This document shows positions 36,602 through 45,404 of a stretch of 64,000 nucleotides of DNA, piece by piece. The notes below the pieces were generated by a model, which saw only the letters and a list, made by a program, of their open reading frames with translations, ran no database searches and was not told the origin of the DNA. The DNA comes from CAJXQU01 sp965223825 (GTDB lineage: Bacteria > Pseudomonadota > Gammaproteobacteria > CAJXQU01), in contig OZ245018.1 in assembly GCA_965223825.1 (NCBI GenBank), forward strand, positions 62,001-126,000, read 5' to 3'. The position numbers were made by a program, and so were the translations under genes. Each line of letters opens with the position of its first letter. Position 1 is the stretch's first letter.

Positions 36602-38245
36602 CTAACTTTCGCTTTCTATCTGACGGGTGATTGCCCATTGTTGCGCTATTGAAAGAATATTATTTACTACCCAATACAACACTAAACCGGCCGGGAAAAA
36701 CGCGAAAAATACCGTAAAAATAATTGGTAAAAATTGCATGATCTTGGCTTGCATTGGATCCAGTGGCGCAGGGTTTAATTTTTGCTGCAGGAACATACTT
36801 GCGCCCATGACCAGCGGTAAAACAAAGTACGGATCAGCGATAGAAAGATCTTTTATCCAAAGCATAAAAGGTGCTTGTCTTAAATCAACGGTTTCTAGCA
36901 AAACCCAGTACAGTGCTAAGAAAACTGGGATTTGTATTAGGATCGGGAAACAGCCACCTAACGGGTTTATTTTCTCTGTTTTGTAGAGTTCCATCATGGC
37001 CTGGTTGAGGCGAGCTTTATCGCTACCGTACCGTTCCTTTAACGCAACCATACGTGGCTGCATTTTGCGCATTTTGGCCATTGATCGGAAACCCATCGCA
37101 GACAGCGGAAAGAAGGCAAGCTTAATTACGACTGTGACAAAAATGATTGCCCAACCCCAATTGCCGGTGATGGCGTGGAATTTATCTAATAACCAGTAGA
37201 GTGGTTTCGCGATAAACCAAAGCACGCCGTAGTCCACCGTTAAATCTAAACCGGGTGCAATTTTTTCGAGTTTTTTCTGACTTTTTGGTCCGCTATACAA
37301 TTCAGTTGAAACCGTCACTTCTTCACCAGGTTGTAAACTGACAGCCGAACCATATAGACCAATAATATAATGATCACTGTTCACAACTTTTGAATAGTAA
37401 TGATGTTTCTGGCCTACAGGTGGAATCAACGCACTGACAAAATAGTGTTGCAGCATGGCAACCCAACCTTCATCTGTATCGATTGACACAGGGTTTTCCT
37501 GCATATCATCAAATGCTACTTTTTCGTAACGCTTTTCAGGCGTTGAAACTGCAGCGCCAGTAAATGTCGGCAGCATCTTCCGACCTTCTTCTGTGTGTTT
37601 ACGATGTAGCTGGTTATAAATTCGACCTTGCCACTCTGTTGTGCCTGTGTTCTTTAATCGATAACTGACATTGATAAGATAACTATCGCGTTGGAACGTG
37701 TAGATTTTTTCAACAGAAAGATCGTCACCTTGCCAGTGTAAATTTACATCTATGGATTGATCACTTTCTAGCAAACGATATTCAGCTTCGTCAGCTTGAT
37801 AAATCGTATGGTGATTGACGCCCGTTTGCTTACTCAGCACACCGCCTTGTGCTGCATAAAATGCCCCATCCTGATCGCTCATGAGAATTAAGGGAATATC
37901 CGGTCGATCACTACTGACTGGGTAGGCTTTTAAATCAATTTCCCGTAAATCACCGCCATAGGTATCAATTTCTGCTTTGTACACATCTGTTTCAACGATA
38001 ATACGTTGCGATGTTTTTGATCCTTTCGCTTCCGTCGTCACGATAGGCGGTTTGTCATCCAAGGCTGACTGCACTGCTTCAGGCACATCGTCCATCATTG
38101 CAGTTTCTGCTTGGTTTAATGTCTCCTCGGTTTGAGCGGTGGTTACGGTTTCTGGTTTTGGTCCGTAATCTTCTAGCCACGCTTGCCAAAGCATGAGACC
38201 GACAAACGCTAATGAAACCAGTAATAGAAGACGTAAATTTTCCAT
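36602..38245 (-). CDS. yidC: Membrane protein insertase YidC
   Basis: A 547-residue inner-membrane insertase. An N-terminal membrane anchor (M-E-N-L-R-L-L-L-L-V, to about residue 22) is followed by a large periplasmic beta-sandwich domain (about 60-330) and five C-terminal helices with the conserved arginine in S-M-A-K-M-R-K. The frame extends upstream to 38308, overlapping yidD, but the ATG at 38243-38245 matches the YidC N-terminus, so I chose it. Confidence 0.96.
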   Translation of the reverse strand: MENLRLLLLVSLAFVGLMLWQAWLEDYGPKPETVTTAQTEETLNQAETAMMDDVPEAVQSALDDKPPIVTTEAKGSKTSQRIIVETDVYKAEIDTYGGDLREIDLKAYPVSSDRPDIPLILMSDQDGAFYAAQGGVLSKQTGVNHHTIYQADEAEYRLLESDQSIDVNLHWQGDDLSVEKIYTFQRDSYLINVSYRLKNTGTTEWQGRIYNQLHRKHTEEGRKMLPTFTGAAVSTPEKRYEKVAFDDMQENPVSIDTDEGWVAMLQHYFVSALIPPVGQKHHYYSKVVNSDHYIIGLYGSAVSLQPGEEVTVSTELYSGPKSQKKLEKIAPGLDLTVDYGVLWFIAKPLYWLLDKFHAITGNWGWAIIFVTVVIKLAFFPLSAMGFRSMAKMRKMQPRMVALKERYGSDKARLNQAMMELYKTEKINPLGGCFPILIQIPVFLALYWVLLETVDLRQAPFMLWIKDLSIADPYFVLPLVMGASMFLQQKLNPAPLDPMQAKIMQFLPIIFTVFFAFFPAGLVLYWVVNNILSIAQQWAITRQIESES

Positions 38246-38258
38246 TAGATATTTTTCT

Positions 38259-38492
38259 CTAAGAATTATTTTGGTTTGATGGTTCGGGTACAGGATCGTA
38301 ACCGCCATGATGGAATGGGTGGCACCTACAGATGCGTTTAAACGACATCATACTGCCAGCAGCAGTGCCATGTTCGCGAATCGCCTGCATTGCATAATTT
38401 GAACAAGACGGATAAAAACGGCAGCGTGAACCCAAGACTGGGCTAAGCAATAATTGATAGCCGCGAAGCACGATTAGAAGGATTTTCTTCAT
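38259..38492 (-). CDS. yidD: Membrane protein insertion efficiency factor YidD
   Basis: A 77-residue amphipathic protein with the family motif G-S-R-C-R-F-Y-P-S-C-S-N-Y and the later C-x-C-H-P-F-H-x-G-G-Y-D-P-V-P. It assists YidC substrates. Its place between rnpA and yidC is universal in this class. Confidence 0.95.
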   Translation of the reverse strand: MKKILLIVLRGYQLLLSPVLGSRCRFYPSCSNYAMQAIREHGTAAGSMMSFKRICRCHPFHHGGYDPVPEPSNQNNS

Positions 38493-38502
38493 TCGTCTAA
38501 AT

Positions 38503-38889
38503 CTATTGCCTTGTTTTTGGTGCCGTCGTTTGACGACTTTCTCGTTGCCGACTTAGTTTGTCGAGCAAGCGAGAAAGTGTCTCAATACGCTCTTTACGTT
38601 CTAGATCGTTAATACCTTGTGAAATAAGCACCACAAGGTCTAAACCGTTTAACGCTTGCTTCCTGATCCGGAATGATTCGCGAACAATGCGCTTGATCTG
38701 GTTACGATGTACTGCCTTGCGCACATTTTTCTTTGCGATCGCCATTCCCAACCGAGCTTGATTCAAGTCATTTTCCCGAAACAGAATGATCCAGTTACGA
38801 TCACGCAGCTTACTGTTTTCGACAAAAACCTGTTGAAATATTGCCGAATCGACTAACCGGTTTTGAACCGGAAAACGGGAATCAATCAC
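38503..38889 (-). CDS. rnpA: Ribonuclease P protein component
   Basis: A 128-residue basic protein cofactor of the RNase P ribozyme. The RNR-type signature is visible in A-V-H-R-N-Q-I-K-R-I-V-R-E-S-F-R. It starts with a GTG, with GGGAG immediately upstream. It lies 6 bases after rpmH, the conserved rpmH-rnpA pair. Confidence 0.95.
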   Translation of the reverse strand: MIDSRFPVQNRLVDSAIFQQVFVENSKLRDRNWIILFRENDLNQARLGMAIAKKNVRKAVHRNQIKRIVRESFRIRKQALNGLDLVVLISQGINDLERKERIETLSRLLDKLSRQRESRQTTAPKTRQ

Positions 38890-38895
38890 TCCCGA

Positions 38896-39030
38896 TTATG
38901 CAGACAGCTTTGCCCGGCCCTTTGAGCGACGTGCATTAATAATCGCGCGCCCTGCACGTGTTTTCATACGTTTTCTAAATCCGTGACGACGTTTTCGTTT
39001 CAGGTTACTTGGTTGAAATGTTCTTTTCAT
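38896..39030 (-). CDS. rpmH: Ribosomal protein L34
   Basis: A 44-residue, highly basic protein read directly from the sequence. It begins M-K-R-T-F-Q-P-S-N-L-K-R-K-R and ends in R-S-K-G-R-A-K-L-S-A, the standard L34 sequence. The start is the ATG at 39028-39030 and the stop is at 38896-38898. It is a 50S subunit component and is divergent from dnaA. Confidence 0.98.
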   Translation of the reverse strand: MKRTFQPSNLKRKRRHGFRKRMKTRAGRAIINARRSKGRAKLSA

Positions 39031-39067
39031 TGTGTGATCTCACAAAAACTCTAGCAAAAGGGGCGTG

Positions 39068-39097
39068 ATCTTACTGCCTGAGGGTTTTTAATGTCAA
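39068..39097 (-). promoter_or_regulatory. Putative sigma-70 promoter of rpmH-rnpA
   Basis: On the minus strand a perfect TTGACA (plus positions 39092-39097) is followed after 18 bases by TAAGAT (39068-39073), 37 bases upstream of the rpmH ATG. A strong -35 fits a ribosomal-protein gene. Confidence 0.6.
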
Positions 39098-39142
39098 TTC
39101 TAAATATCTATTCTTGCACGTAAAAATTTCTCTTTCATGATC

Positions 39143-39171
39143 TGTGGATAACTTTTTAATTGCGGTATAGT
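39143..39171 (+). promoter_or_regulatory. DnaA box overlapping a possible dnaA promoter
   Basis: TGTGGATAA (39143-39151) is a perfect DnaA box (TTATCCACA on the other strand). A -10-like TATAGT lies at 39166-39171. A -35 spaced 17 bases from it would overlap the box. This suggests DnaA autorepression, as in other bacteria. The -35 itself is weak. Confidence 0.55.
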
Positions 39172-39248
39172 ATCAGCATCCCGCCAGAGCATGTTTTGGT
39201 TCTGCCATTATAAAAACGCAAATTCGTTATTCAGGGGAGATTATTCGA

Positions 39249-40601
39249 GTGAGTCAATCGCTATGGGGTCGTTGTCAGGAGAAACTCGAATCCGAGTTAT
39301 CCCCGCAACAATTTAATACTTGGATTAGACCTCTGCATGTGATTGAGGAAGGCAACAGCATACGACTTCTTGCTCCAAACAGGTTTGTTTTGGATTGGGT
39401 CGGTGATAAATATCTGACAGACATTAATACCATTTTAGCCAGTTTAACAGACAACACTATCTCCTTGGATCTGTCCATTGGTACGACAGATGACAAACCA
39501 GCACCACAACGAAGTCTAAACCCGATTACTCCAACACCTGGCGCTAAAGCGGCCACTAATACTCAAAAACCCAGCCATCATGCACATCGGTTAAATAGAC
39601 ATTACACCTTTGAAACCTTCGTAGAAGGCAAATCTAACCAACTCGCACGCGCCGCCGCCTTACAAATTGTCGAAAATCCAGGTACCGCATACAACCCCTA
39701 TTTTATTTGTGGTGGCGTTGGTTTAGGTAAAACTCACTGCATGCATGCGATTGGTAATCGTATTCTTGAACTTCGTCCAAGTTCGAATATTGTCTATCTT
39801 CATTCAGAACGTTTTGTTGCGGATATGGTTAAAGCACTTCAGCACAATTCCATTAATGAATTTAAACGTTTTTACCGATCGGTTGATGTGCTGTTAATTG
39901 ACGATATTCAATTTTTCTCTGGAAAAGATCGTTCACAAGAAGAATTCTTCCATACTTTCAATGCGTTACTTGAAGGACAACATCAAATAGTTTTAACCTG
40001 TGATCGTTATCCGAAAGAAGTAATGGGTGTTGAAGAACGTTTAAAATCTCGTTTTGGCTGGGGTTTAACTGTCGCGATTGATCCTCCAGAATTAGAAACA
40101 CGTGTTGCTATTTTAAAATCGAAAGCCGATCAGGAACATATCGAATTGCCGGATGATGTGGCTTTTCTGATCGCAAAACGTTTTCAATCAAACGTACGTG
40201 AGCTTGAAGGTGCGCTACGCCGCGTCTTTGCCTACTCCAATTTTACCAATCGTCCTATCTCGCTCGACTTTGCTAAAGAAGCGCTGAAAGATTTGCTTGC
40301 TCTGCAAGATAAGATGGTAACGATGGAAAATATACAAAAAACGGTCGCGGAATATTTCAAGTTACGTGTGGTCGATTTAAAATCGAAACGTCGTACACGT
40401 AGTATTGCTCGACCACGACAGATGGCAATGGCACTTTCTAAAAAATTAACAAACCACAGCCTGCCAGAAATCGGTGACGCTTTCGGAGGACGAGATCACA
40501 CCACCGTTTTACATGCTTGTCGTAAAATTGATGAATTGTGCAAATTGGAAGTCAGAATTAATGAGGATTACACCAATTTAATACGTATGCTGACAACATG
40601 A
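39249..40601 (+). CDS. dnaA: Chromosomal replication initiator DnaA
   Basis: A 450-residue AAA+ initiator. Domain I (about 1-85) has the expected W-x-x-x-x-x-x-L opening. It is followed by a flexible linker and domain III with Walker A G-G-V-G-L-G-K-T-H and Walker B L-L-I-D-D-I-Q-F. Domain IV carries the DNA-binding signature G-G-R-D-H-T-T-V-L-H-A-C. The start is a GTG preceded by AGGGGAGA. It is the first gene of the dnaA-dnaN-recF-gyrB operon. Confidence 0.98.
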   Translation: MSQSLWGRCQEKLESELSPQQFNTWIRPLHVIEEGNSIRLLAPNRFVLDWVGDKYLTDINTILASLTDNTISLDLSIGTTDDKPAPQRSLNPITPTPGAKAATNTQKPSHHAHRLNRHYTFETFVEGKSNQLARAAALQIVENPGTAYNPYFICGGVGLGKTHCMHAIGNRILELRPSSNIVYLHSERFVADMVKALQHNSINEFKRFYRSVDVLLIDDIQFFSGKDRSQEEFFHTFNALLEGQHQIVLTCDRYPKEVMGVEERLKSRFGWGLTVAIDPPELETRVAILKSKADQEHIELPDDVAFLIAKRFQSNVRELEGALRRVFAYSNFTNRPISLDFAKEALKDLLALQDKMVTMENIQKTVAEYFKLRVVDLKSKRRTRSIARPRQMAMALSKKLTNHSLPEIGDAFGGRDHTTVLHACRKIDELCKLEVRINEDYTNLIRMLTT

Positions 40602-40800
40602 TAACCCTGTTGTTAAGCTTGTTGATAAGCCTGTGCATAAAAGCGTGAATAAAAATCAGTAAAAGTTATCCACACTCTATGCAACTCATTCAGCAAGTTA
40701 TTAGAACATACAAAGACTAATTAACTATTTGATAAATATAACTAAATTAGAATTACTAACAGAGTTGTTCGTAAGTAATAGTAACAATAAGATATATATA
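40602..40800. other. Candidate oriC: DnaA-box array plus AT-rich segment
   Basis: Four same-orientation 9-mers start exactly 12 bases apart: TGTTGTTAA (40608), TGTTGATAA (40620), TGTGCATAA (40632) and CGTGAATAA (40644). A perfect TTATCCACA follows in the opposite orientation (40666-40674). The third fits the relaxed consensus TTATNCACA on the other strand, the second and fourth differ by one base, and the first by two. Downstream, from about 40685 to 40800, the sequence is strongly AT-rich and ends in TATATATATATG at dnaN, a plausible unwinding element. Gene orientation diverges around dnaA, as expected at an origin. No GATC occurs in this segment. The rpmH-dnaA gap could instead be, or share, the origin. 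Confidence 0.6.
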
Positions 40801-40801
40801 T

Positions 40802-41902
40802 ATGAAATTAACTATTAATAGAAACGATCTATTCGAACCGCTTCAGTCCGTCTGCGGAGTGGTTGAACGTCGACAGACTTTACCGATTCTTGCCAACGTA
40901 TTGCTCCAAGTTGATCAGAATTCAATCCGATTTACTGCATCCGATCTTGATGTTGAAATCAGTTATATTCTTGAACAAGAATTATCATACAATTTCCGTA
41001 CCACAATCCCTGCTAAGAAGTTTTTAGATATCATTAAATCCTTACCAGATGATGCGAATGTTGATCTCGTGCTTGATGATGATCATGTCACAATCAAAAG
41101 TGGCAGAAGTCGTTTTAAACTGACTACACTTCCAGCTGATGAGTACCCACTTAAAGATCAGTTAGACAAAAGTTTCAGTTTAAAGATACCGGAAAAAACC
41201 TTAAAGCAACTTTTAGACAACACACAATTTGCTATGGCACATCAGGATGTGCGCTACTATCTGAATGGCTTATTGTTTGAAATTACTGGTGAAGAGATTA
41301 GAACGGTCGCGACTGATGGGCATCGTCTCGCGATCAGTGAAGCAACAATAAAATCGGAGGTTGAAAATTTACTTCAAATAATCATTCCAAGAAAAGGAGT
41401 TCTGGAAATGTCTCGCCTTCTTACTGAAGCTGATAATGTCATTGAACTTGAAGTCGGATCGAATTACATACGTTTGATTACCCATAATCAGACACTCACA
41501 TCTAAGTTAATTGACGGTAAATTCCCAGATTATGAGCGTGTGATTCCACAACAAAGCAATAAAAAAGTGTATGCAGAAAGACTCCGAATAAAGAATGGTT
41601 TGGCTAGAACTTCGATTTTATCTAACGAAAAATTCAGAGGGATCCGTTTACAGCTAGAAGAGGGTAAAATCATCACTTCTGCTAACAATCCTGAGCATGA
41701 ATCAGCTGAGGAAGAAATTGATGTAATTTATTCAGGTGACTCTATGGAAATAGGTTTTAATGTTTCCTATATCCTTGATGTCATGAATGTTATTAAGTCA
41801 GATGAAATTATGATTGAGCTCAAAGATGCTGATAGCAGTTGTCTTATCACATCACCTCAAGATCCGGGAAGTCGTTACGTCATTATGCCAATGAGATTGT
41901 GA
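40802..41902 (+). CDS. dnaN: DNA polymerase III beta sliding clamp
   Basis: A 366-residue clamp of three repeated domains, beginning M-K-L-T-I-N-R and ending in the conserved Y-V-I-M-P-M-R-L. It tethers polymerases to DNA. It follows dnaA across the putative origin, with only a weak ribosome-binding site in the TA-repeat just before the ATG. Confidence 0.98.
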   Translation: MKLTINRNDLFEPLQSVCGVVERRQTLPILANVLLQVDQNSIRFTASDLDVEISYILEQELSYNFRTTIPAKKFLDIIKSLPDDANVDLVLDDDHVTIKSGRSRFKLTTLPADEYPLKDQLDKSFSLKIPEKTLKQLLDNTQFAMAHQDVRYYLNGLLFEITGEEIRTVATDGHRLAISEATIKSEVENLLQIIIPRKGVLEMSRLLTEADNVIELEVGSNYIRLITHNQTLTSKLIDGKFPDYERVIPQQSNKKVYAERLRIKNGLARTSILSNEKFRGIRLQLEEGKIITSANNPEHESAEEEIDVIYSGDSMEIGFNVSYILDVMNVIKSDEIMIELKDADSSCLITSPQDPGSRYVIMPMRL

Positions 41903-41908
41903 TCAACG

Positions 41909-42982
41909 GTGATCATTGAAAAGCTTGTCGTTTCTCATGTGAGAAATATTCAGCAAGCTGAGCTTCACTTCGATCACAGAACGAACATCATCACGGGTTT
42001 AAACGCGAGTGGTAAAACGAGTTTACTCGAAGCAATTCATCTTCTTTTTGTCGGTAAATCATTTCGGACATCTAAGATCGATCAAATTATTCATACCGGC
42101 CAAGACAATTTATTACTAACTTCTCGACTTTATGATCCTGATCGTTCTCAATCACATTCTCTAGGAATCCGTCGTGAACGTAAGAATGTAAAGATCCGGT
42201 TTAATAACGAAACTGTTCGTTCTATCTCCCAACTTGCTCGTATCCAACCTGTTGTACTGATTACTCCAGAATCGCAACACTTGATTACAGGTGGCCCAAC
42301 ACAACGTCGTACTTTGATCGATTGGTTACTGTTCCACGTGGAACATATCTACCATAGAACTTGGTCTGATTATCAAAATGTTCTAAAACAACGTAATTCT
42401 TCCCTTAAAAAGAAATCTAAAACAGCGGATATACACGTGTGGGACGCACAGCTAATAGAAAAGGGAGAAAGGTTGAATCATTTACGTGCGTCTAAAAGCC
42501 AAGATCTCATCGATGTGCTGTCAAGATTTGTTAAAGACTATTTCGACTCTAATTTACAGATTAGATTTTATAAAGGATGGAGCGGCGATTTTTCTGAGGT
42601 GATCAAAGAAAACCACCAACGTGATCAAATACGGGGTTTTACCAGCAAAGGACCGCATCGTGCAGATCTTCTTTTTACCATTGATGGTAATCCTGTTGAT
42701 CAAGTATTTTCTCGAGGTCAAAGTAAATTACTCTCAATCTTACTTGAACTGGCTAAACTCGATGTTCTTGAAAAGCTTACCGGTTTGAAACCTATACTGC
42801 TCATCGATGATATCGCGGCTGAATTAGATATTGATAATAAAGAACGTATTACGAAATTTATTCTTGAGTTCCCAGCACAACGATTTCTAACCTCGACGGA
42901 TATATCACTGTTACCGACAGAGTTAGTAAGTGATGCGAAAGTGTTCCACGTGGAACATGGTTTTTTGAAAGAAGTGCTATAA
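41909..42982 (+). CDS. recF: Recombination mediator RecF
   Basis: A 357-residue SMC-like ATPase that loads RecA at gaps. Walker A is G-L-N-A-S-G-K-T-S, the signature motif is F-S-R-G-Q-S-K-L, and Walker B is P-I-L-L-I-D-D-I-A. The start is a GTG 6 bases after dnaN. The coding sequence contains two perfect parS palindromes, each encoding F-H-V-E-H (about residues 142-146 and 346-350). Confidence 0.96.
   Translation: MIIEKLVVSHVRNIQQAELHFDHRTNIITGLNASGKTSLLEAIHLLFVGKSFRTSKIDQIIHTGQDNLLLTSRLYDPDRSQSHSLGIRRERKNVKIRFNNETVRSISQLARIQPVVLITPESQHLITGGPTQRRTLIDWLLFHVEHIYHRTWSDYQNVLKQRNSSLKKKSKTADIHVWDAQLIEKGERLNHLRASKSQDLIDVLSRFVKDYFDSNLQIRFYKGWSGDFSEVIKENHQRDQIRGFTSKGPHRADLLFTIDGNPVDQVFSRGQSKLLSILLELAKLDVLEKLTGLKPILLIDDIAAELDIDNKERITKFILEFPAQRFLTSTDISLLPTELVSDAKVFHVEHGFLKEVL
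42330..42345. promoter_or_regulatory. parS site 1 (ParB-binding palindrome)
   Basis: TGTTCCACGTGGAACA is a perfect 16-base palindrome identical to the chromosomal parS consensus core of pseudomonads (GTTCCACGTGGAAC). It lies about 1.7 kb from the candidate origin. It should nucleate ParB spreading for origin segregation. Confidence 0.9.
42942..42957. promoter_or_regulatory. parS site 2 (ParB-binding palindrome)
   Basis: A second identical TGTTCCACGTGGAACA, 612 bases from the first and in the same reading frame of recF. parA and parB are not in the window. Confidence 0.9.
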
Positions 42983-43010
42983 TCTAATTCTTACGCATGG
43001 GATAGAAAAA

Positions 43011-45404
43011 ATGTCTTACGATTCGTCAAATATTAAAGTGTTAAAAGGTCTTGATGCAGTTCGAAAACGACCTGGTATGTACATCGGCGACACAGATGAT
43101 GGTACAGGTCTACATCACATGGTGTTTGAGGTCGTTGATAATTGTGTTGATGAGGCCTTAGCCGGACATTGTTCTGAAATTATAGTCACTATCCATGCAG
43201 ATAATGCGATTAGCGTGTCAGACAATGGTCGTGGAATTCCTGTCGATATCCATGAAGAAGAAGGGGTTTCTGCAGCGGAAGTTATCATGACGGTTTTACA
43301 TGCTGGTGGTAAGTTTGATGATAATTCATACAAAGTTTCTGGTGGTTTGCATGGTGTAGGGGTGTCTGTGGTTAATGCACTTTCTGAATATCTATACATG
43401 GAAATACACCGCGAAGGTAAGACATATCGCCAAGAATATGCTCTGGGAGAACCACAAGCTCCGTTAGCGGAAGTAGGTGAGTCAAAACAAACAGGAACTA
43501 AGATCACATTCAAAGCCAGCGAAGAAATATTTACGAATGTCGATTTTCATTTCGAAATTCTTTCTAAGCGGTTAAGAGAGCTTTCGTTTCTTAACTCTGG
43601 TGTACGAATTGTTTTAAGTGATGATAGAGATGGCAAAGAAGATATTTTTGAATACAAAGGTGGTATCTCAGCATTTGTCGAACACTTGAACAAAAAGAAA
43701 ACACCCTTGAATCCAACCGTGATCAGCATGAATGCTGAAAAAGATGATGTCATCGTTGAAGTTTCAATGCAGTGGAACGATTCGTACCAAGAGAATATTT
43801 ATTGTTTTACCAACAATATTCCACAAAAAGATGGCGGTACACACCTTGCTGGCTTCCGGGGTGCGTTAACACGTAGCCTTAATCAATATATGGAAAAGGA
43901 AGGTGTAATTCAGAAAGCGAAAGTTGCGGTTTCGGGTGAAGATGTTCGAGAAGGATTAACCGCAGTACTTTCAGTTAAAGTACCGGATCCGAAATTTTCT
44001 TCACAAACAAAAGACAAATTAGTTTCTAGTGAGGTAAAAGGTGTTGTAGAAGCTGTCGTTTCGGAAAAACTTCAAGAGTTCCTCTTAGAACAGCCTGCTG
44101 ATGCTAAAACGATCGTCGATAAAATAGTCGATGCTGCGCGTGCTCGTGATGCTGCTCGAAAAGCCCGTGAGTTAACACGCCGTAAGTCCGCTTTAGATAT
44201 TGCAGGATTGCCAGGGAAATTAGCGGATTGCCAAGAAAAGGATCCAGAGAAATCCGAACTTTTCCTTGTGGAGGGTGATTCCGCAGGCGGTTCAGCAAAA
44301 CAAGGGCGTGATCGCAAGTTTCAAGCGATCTTACCATTGAAGGGTAAAATCTTGAACGTTGAAAAAGCACGCTTCGATAAGATGTTATCTTCTGCTGAAG
44401 TCGGTACGTTGATCACTGCGCTCGGTTGTGGGATTGGTAAAGATGAATACGATCCACAAAAACTACGTTATCACCGAATTATTATTATGACCGACGCGGA
44501 TGTGGATGGGTCACATATACGGACCTTATTGCTGACGTTTTTCTATCGACAAATGCCGGAGTTGGTCGAAAATGGGCATATTTATATTGCACAGCCACCG
44601 TTGTATAAGCTGAAAAAAGGCAAACAAGAGCGCTACATAAAAGATGACAACGAATTAAATCATTATTTACTTGAGATGGCGTTAAGTGACACAGCTGTGC
44701 TCGAAAAAGATAAAGAAATTGTTGATAAAGAAGGACTTGTTGAGTTAGGAGAAGAATATCTTCAACTTCAGGCAATTCGCGCACGGCAAGGAAAACGCTA
44801 TGAGCCGGCACTGATAGAGGCAATTCGATCAGCTGATCCAATCACGCAGGAAGACTTATCTAAGCCAGAGAGTATTAAAAATTGGTTTGCGCAACTTGAG
44901 ACAAAATTATCCGGTGCGATCGCACAATATACTTATGAGACATTAGTTTCAGAAGAGGGTGATGTTACAGCGCTCAAAGTTGTCTATGAAAAACACGGTC
45001 TCATTAAAGAAATGTCATTTGATGCGCATTTCTTTACATCACTTGAGTATCAGAAGTTAGTCACACTCGGGCGTAAGGTCGAATTGATGCTCAATGATGA
45101 GACGCTGATCAAACGTGGTGAGAAGACTTATCCGATTACATCGATCGATCAAATATTTAGCTGGTTATTCCAAGAGGCAAAAAGAGGATTACATATCCAA
45201 CGTTATAAAGGCTTGGGTGAAATGAATCCTGAACAATTGTGGGAAACTACAATGAGCAGTGAAACGAGAAATCTGTTACAAGTGAAAATTGAAGATGCGA
45301 TCTCAGCAGATGAAATTTTTACGACATTAATGGGTGACCAGGTTGAACCACGTAGGGAGTTTATCGAAAGAAATGCACTCAACGTGTCAAATTTAGATAC
45401 GTAA
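43011..45404 (+). CDS. gyrB: DNA gyrase subunit B
   Basis: A 797-residue type II topoisomerase subunit that powers negative supercoiling. The GHKL ATPase domain is marked by D-N-G-R-G-I-P-V-D and G-G-L-H-G-V-G. The TOPRIM domain is marked by E-G-D-S-A-G-G-S-A-K-Q-G-R-D-R, P-L-K-G-K-I-L-N-V-E-K and T-D-A-D-V-D-G-S-H-I. Length is close to E. coli GyrB (804). It ends the dnaA operon; its stop codon directly abuts the comF stop codon on the other strand. Confidence 0.98.
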   Translation: MSYDSSNIKVLKGLDAVRKRPGMYIGDTDDGTGLHHMVFEVVDNCVDEALAGHCSEIIVTIHADNAISVSDNGRGIPVDIHEEEGVSAAEVIMTVLHAGGKFDDNSYKVSGGLHGVGVSVVNALSEYLYMEIHREGKTYRQEYALGEPQAPLAEVGESKQTGTKITFKASEEIFTNVDFHFEILSKRLRELSFLNSGVRIVLSDDRDGKEDIFEYKGGISAFVEHLNKKKTPLNPTVISMNAEKDDVIVEVSMQWNDSYQENIYCFTNNIPQKDGGTHLAGFRGALTRSLNQYMEKEGVIQKAKVAVSGEDVREGLTAVLSVKVPDPKFSSQTKDKLVSSEVKGVVEAVVSEKLQEFLLEQPADAKTIVDKIVDAARARDAARKARELTRRKSALDIAGLPGKLADCQEKDPEKSELFLVEGDSAGGSAKQGRDRKFQAILPLKGKILNVEKARFDKMLSSAEVGTLITALGCGIGKDEYDPQKLRYHRIIIMTDADVDGSHIRTLLLTFFYRQMPELVENGHIYIAQPPLYKLKKGKQERYIKDDNELNHYLLEMALSDTAVLEKDKEIVDKEGLVELGEEYLQLQAIRARQGKRYEPALIEAIRSADPITQEDLSKPESIKNWFAQLETKLSGAIAQYTYETLVSEEGDVTALKVVYEKHGLIKEMSFDAHFFTSLEYQKLVTLGRKVELMLNDETLIKRGEKTYPITSIDQIFSWLFQEAKRGLHIQRYKGLGEMNPEQLWETTMSSETRNLLQVKIEDAISADEIFTTLMGDQVEPRREFIERNALNVSNLDT

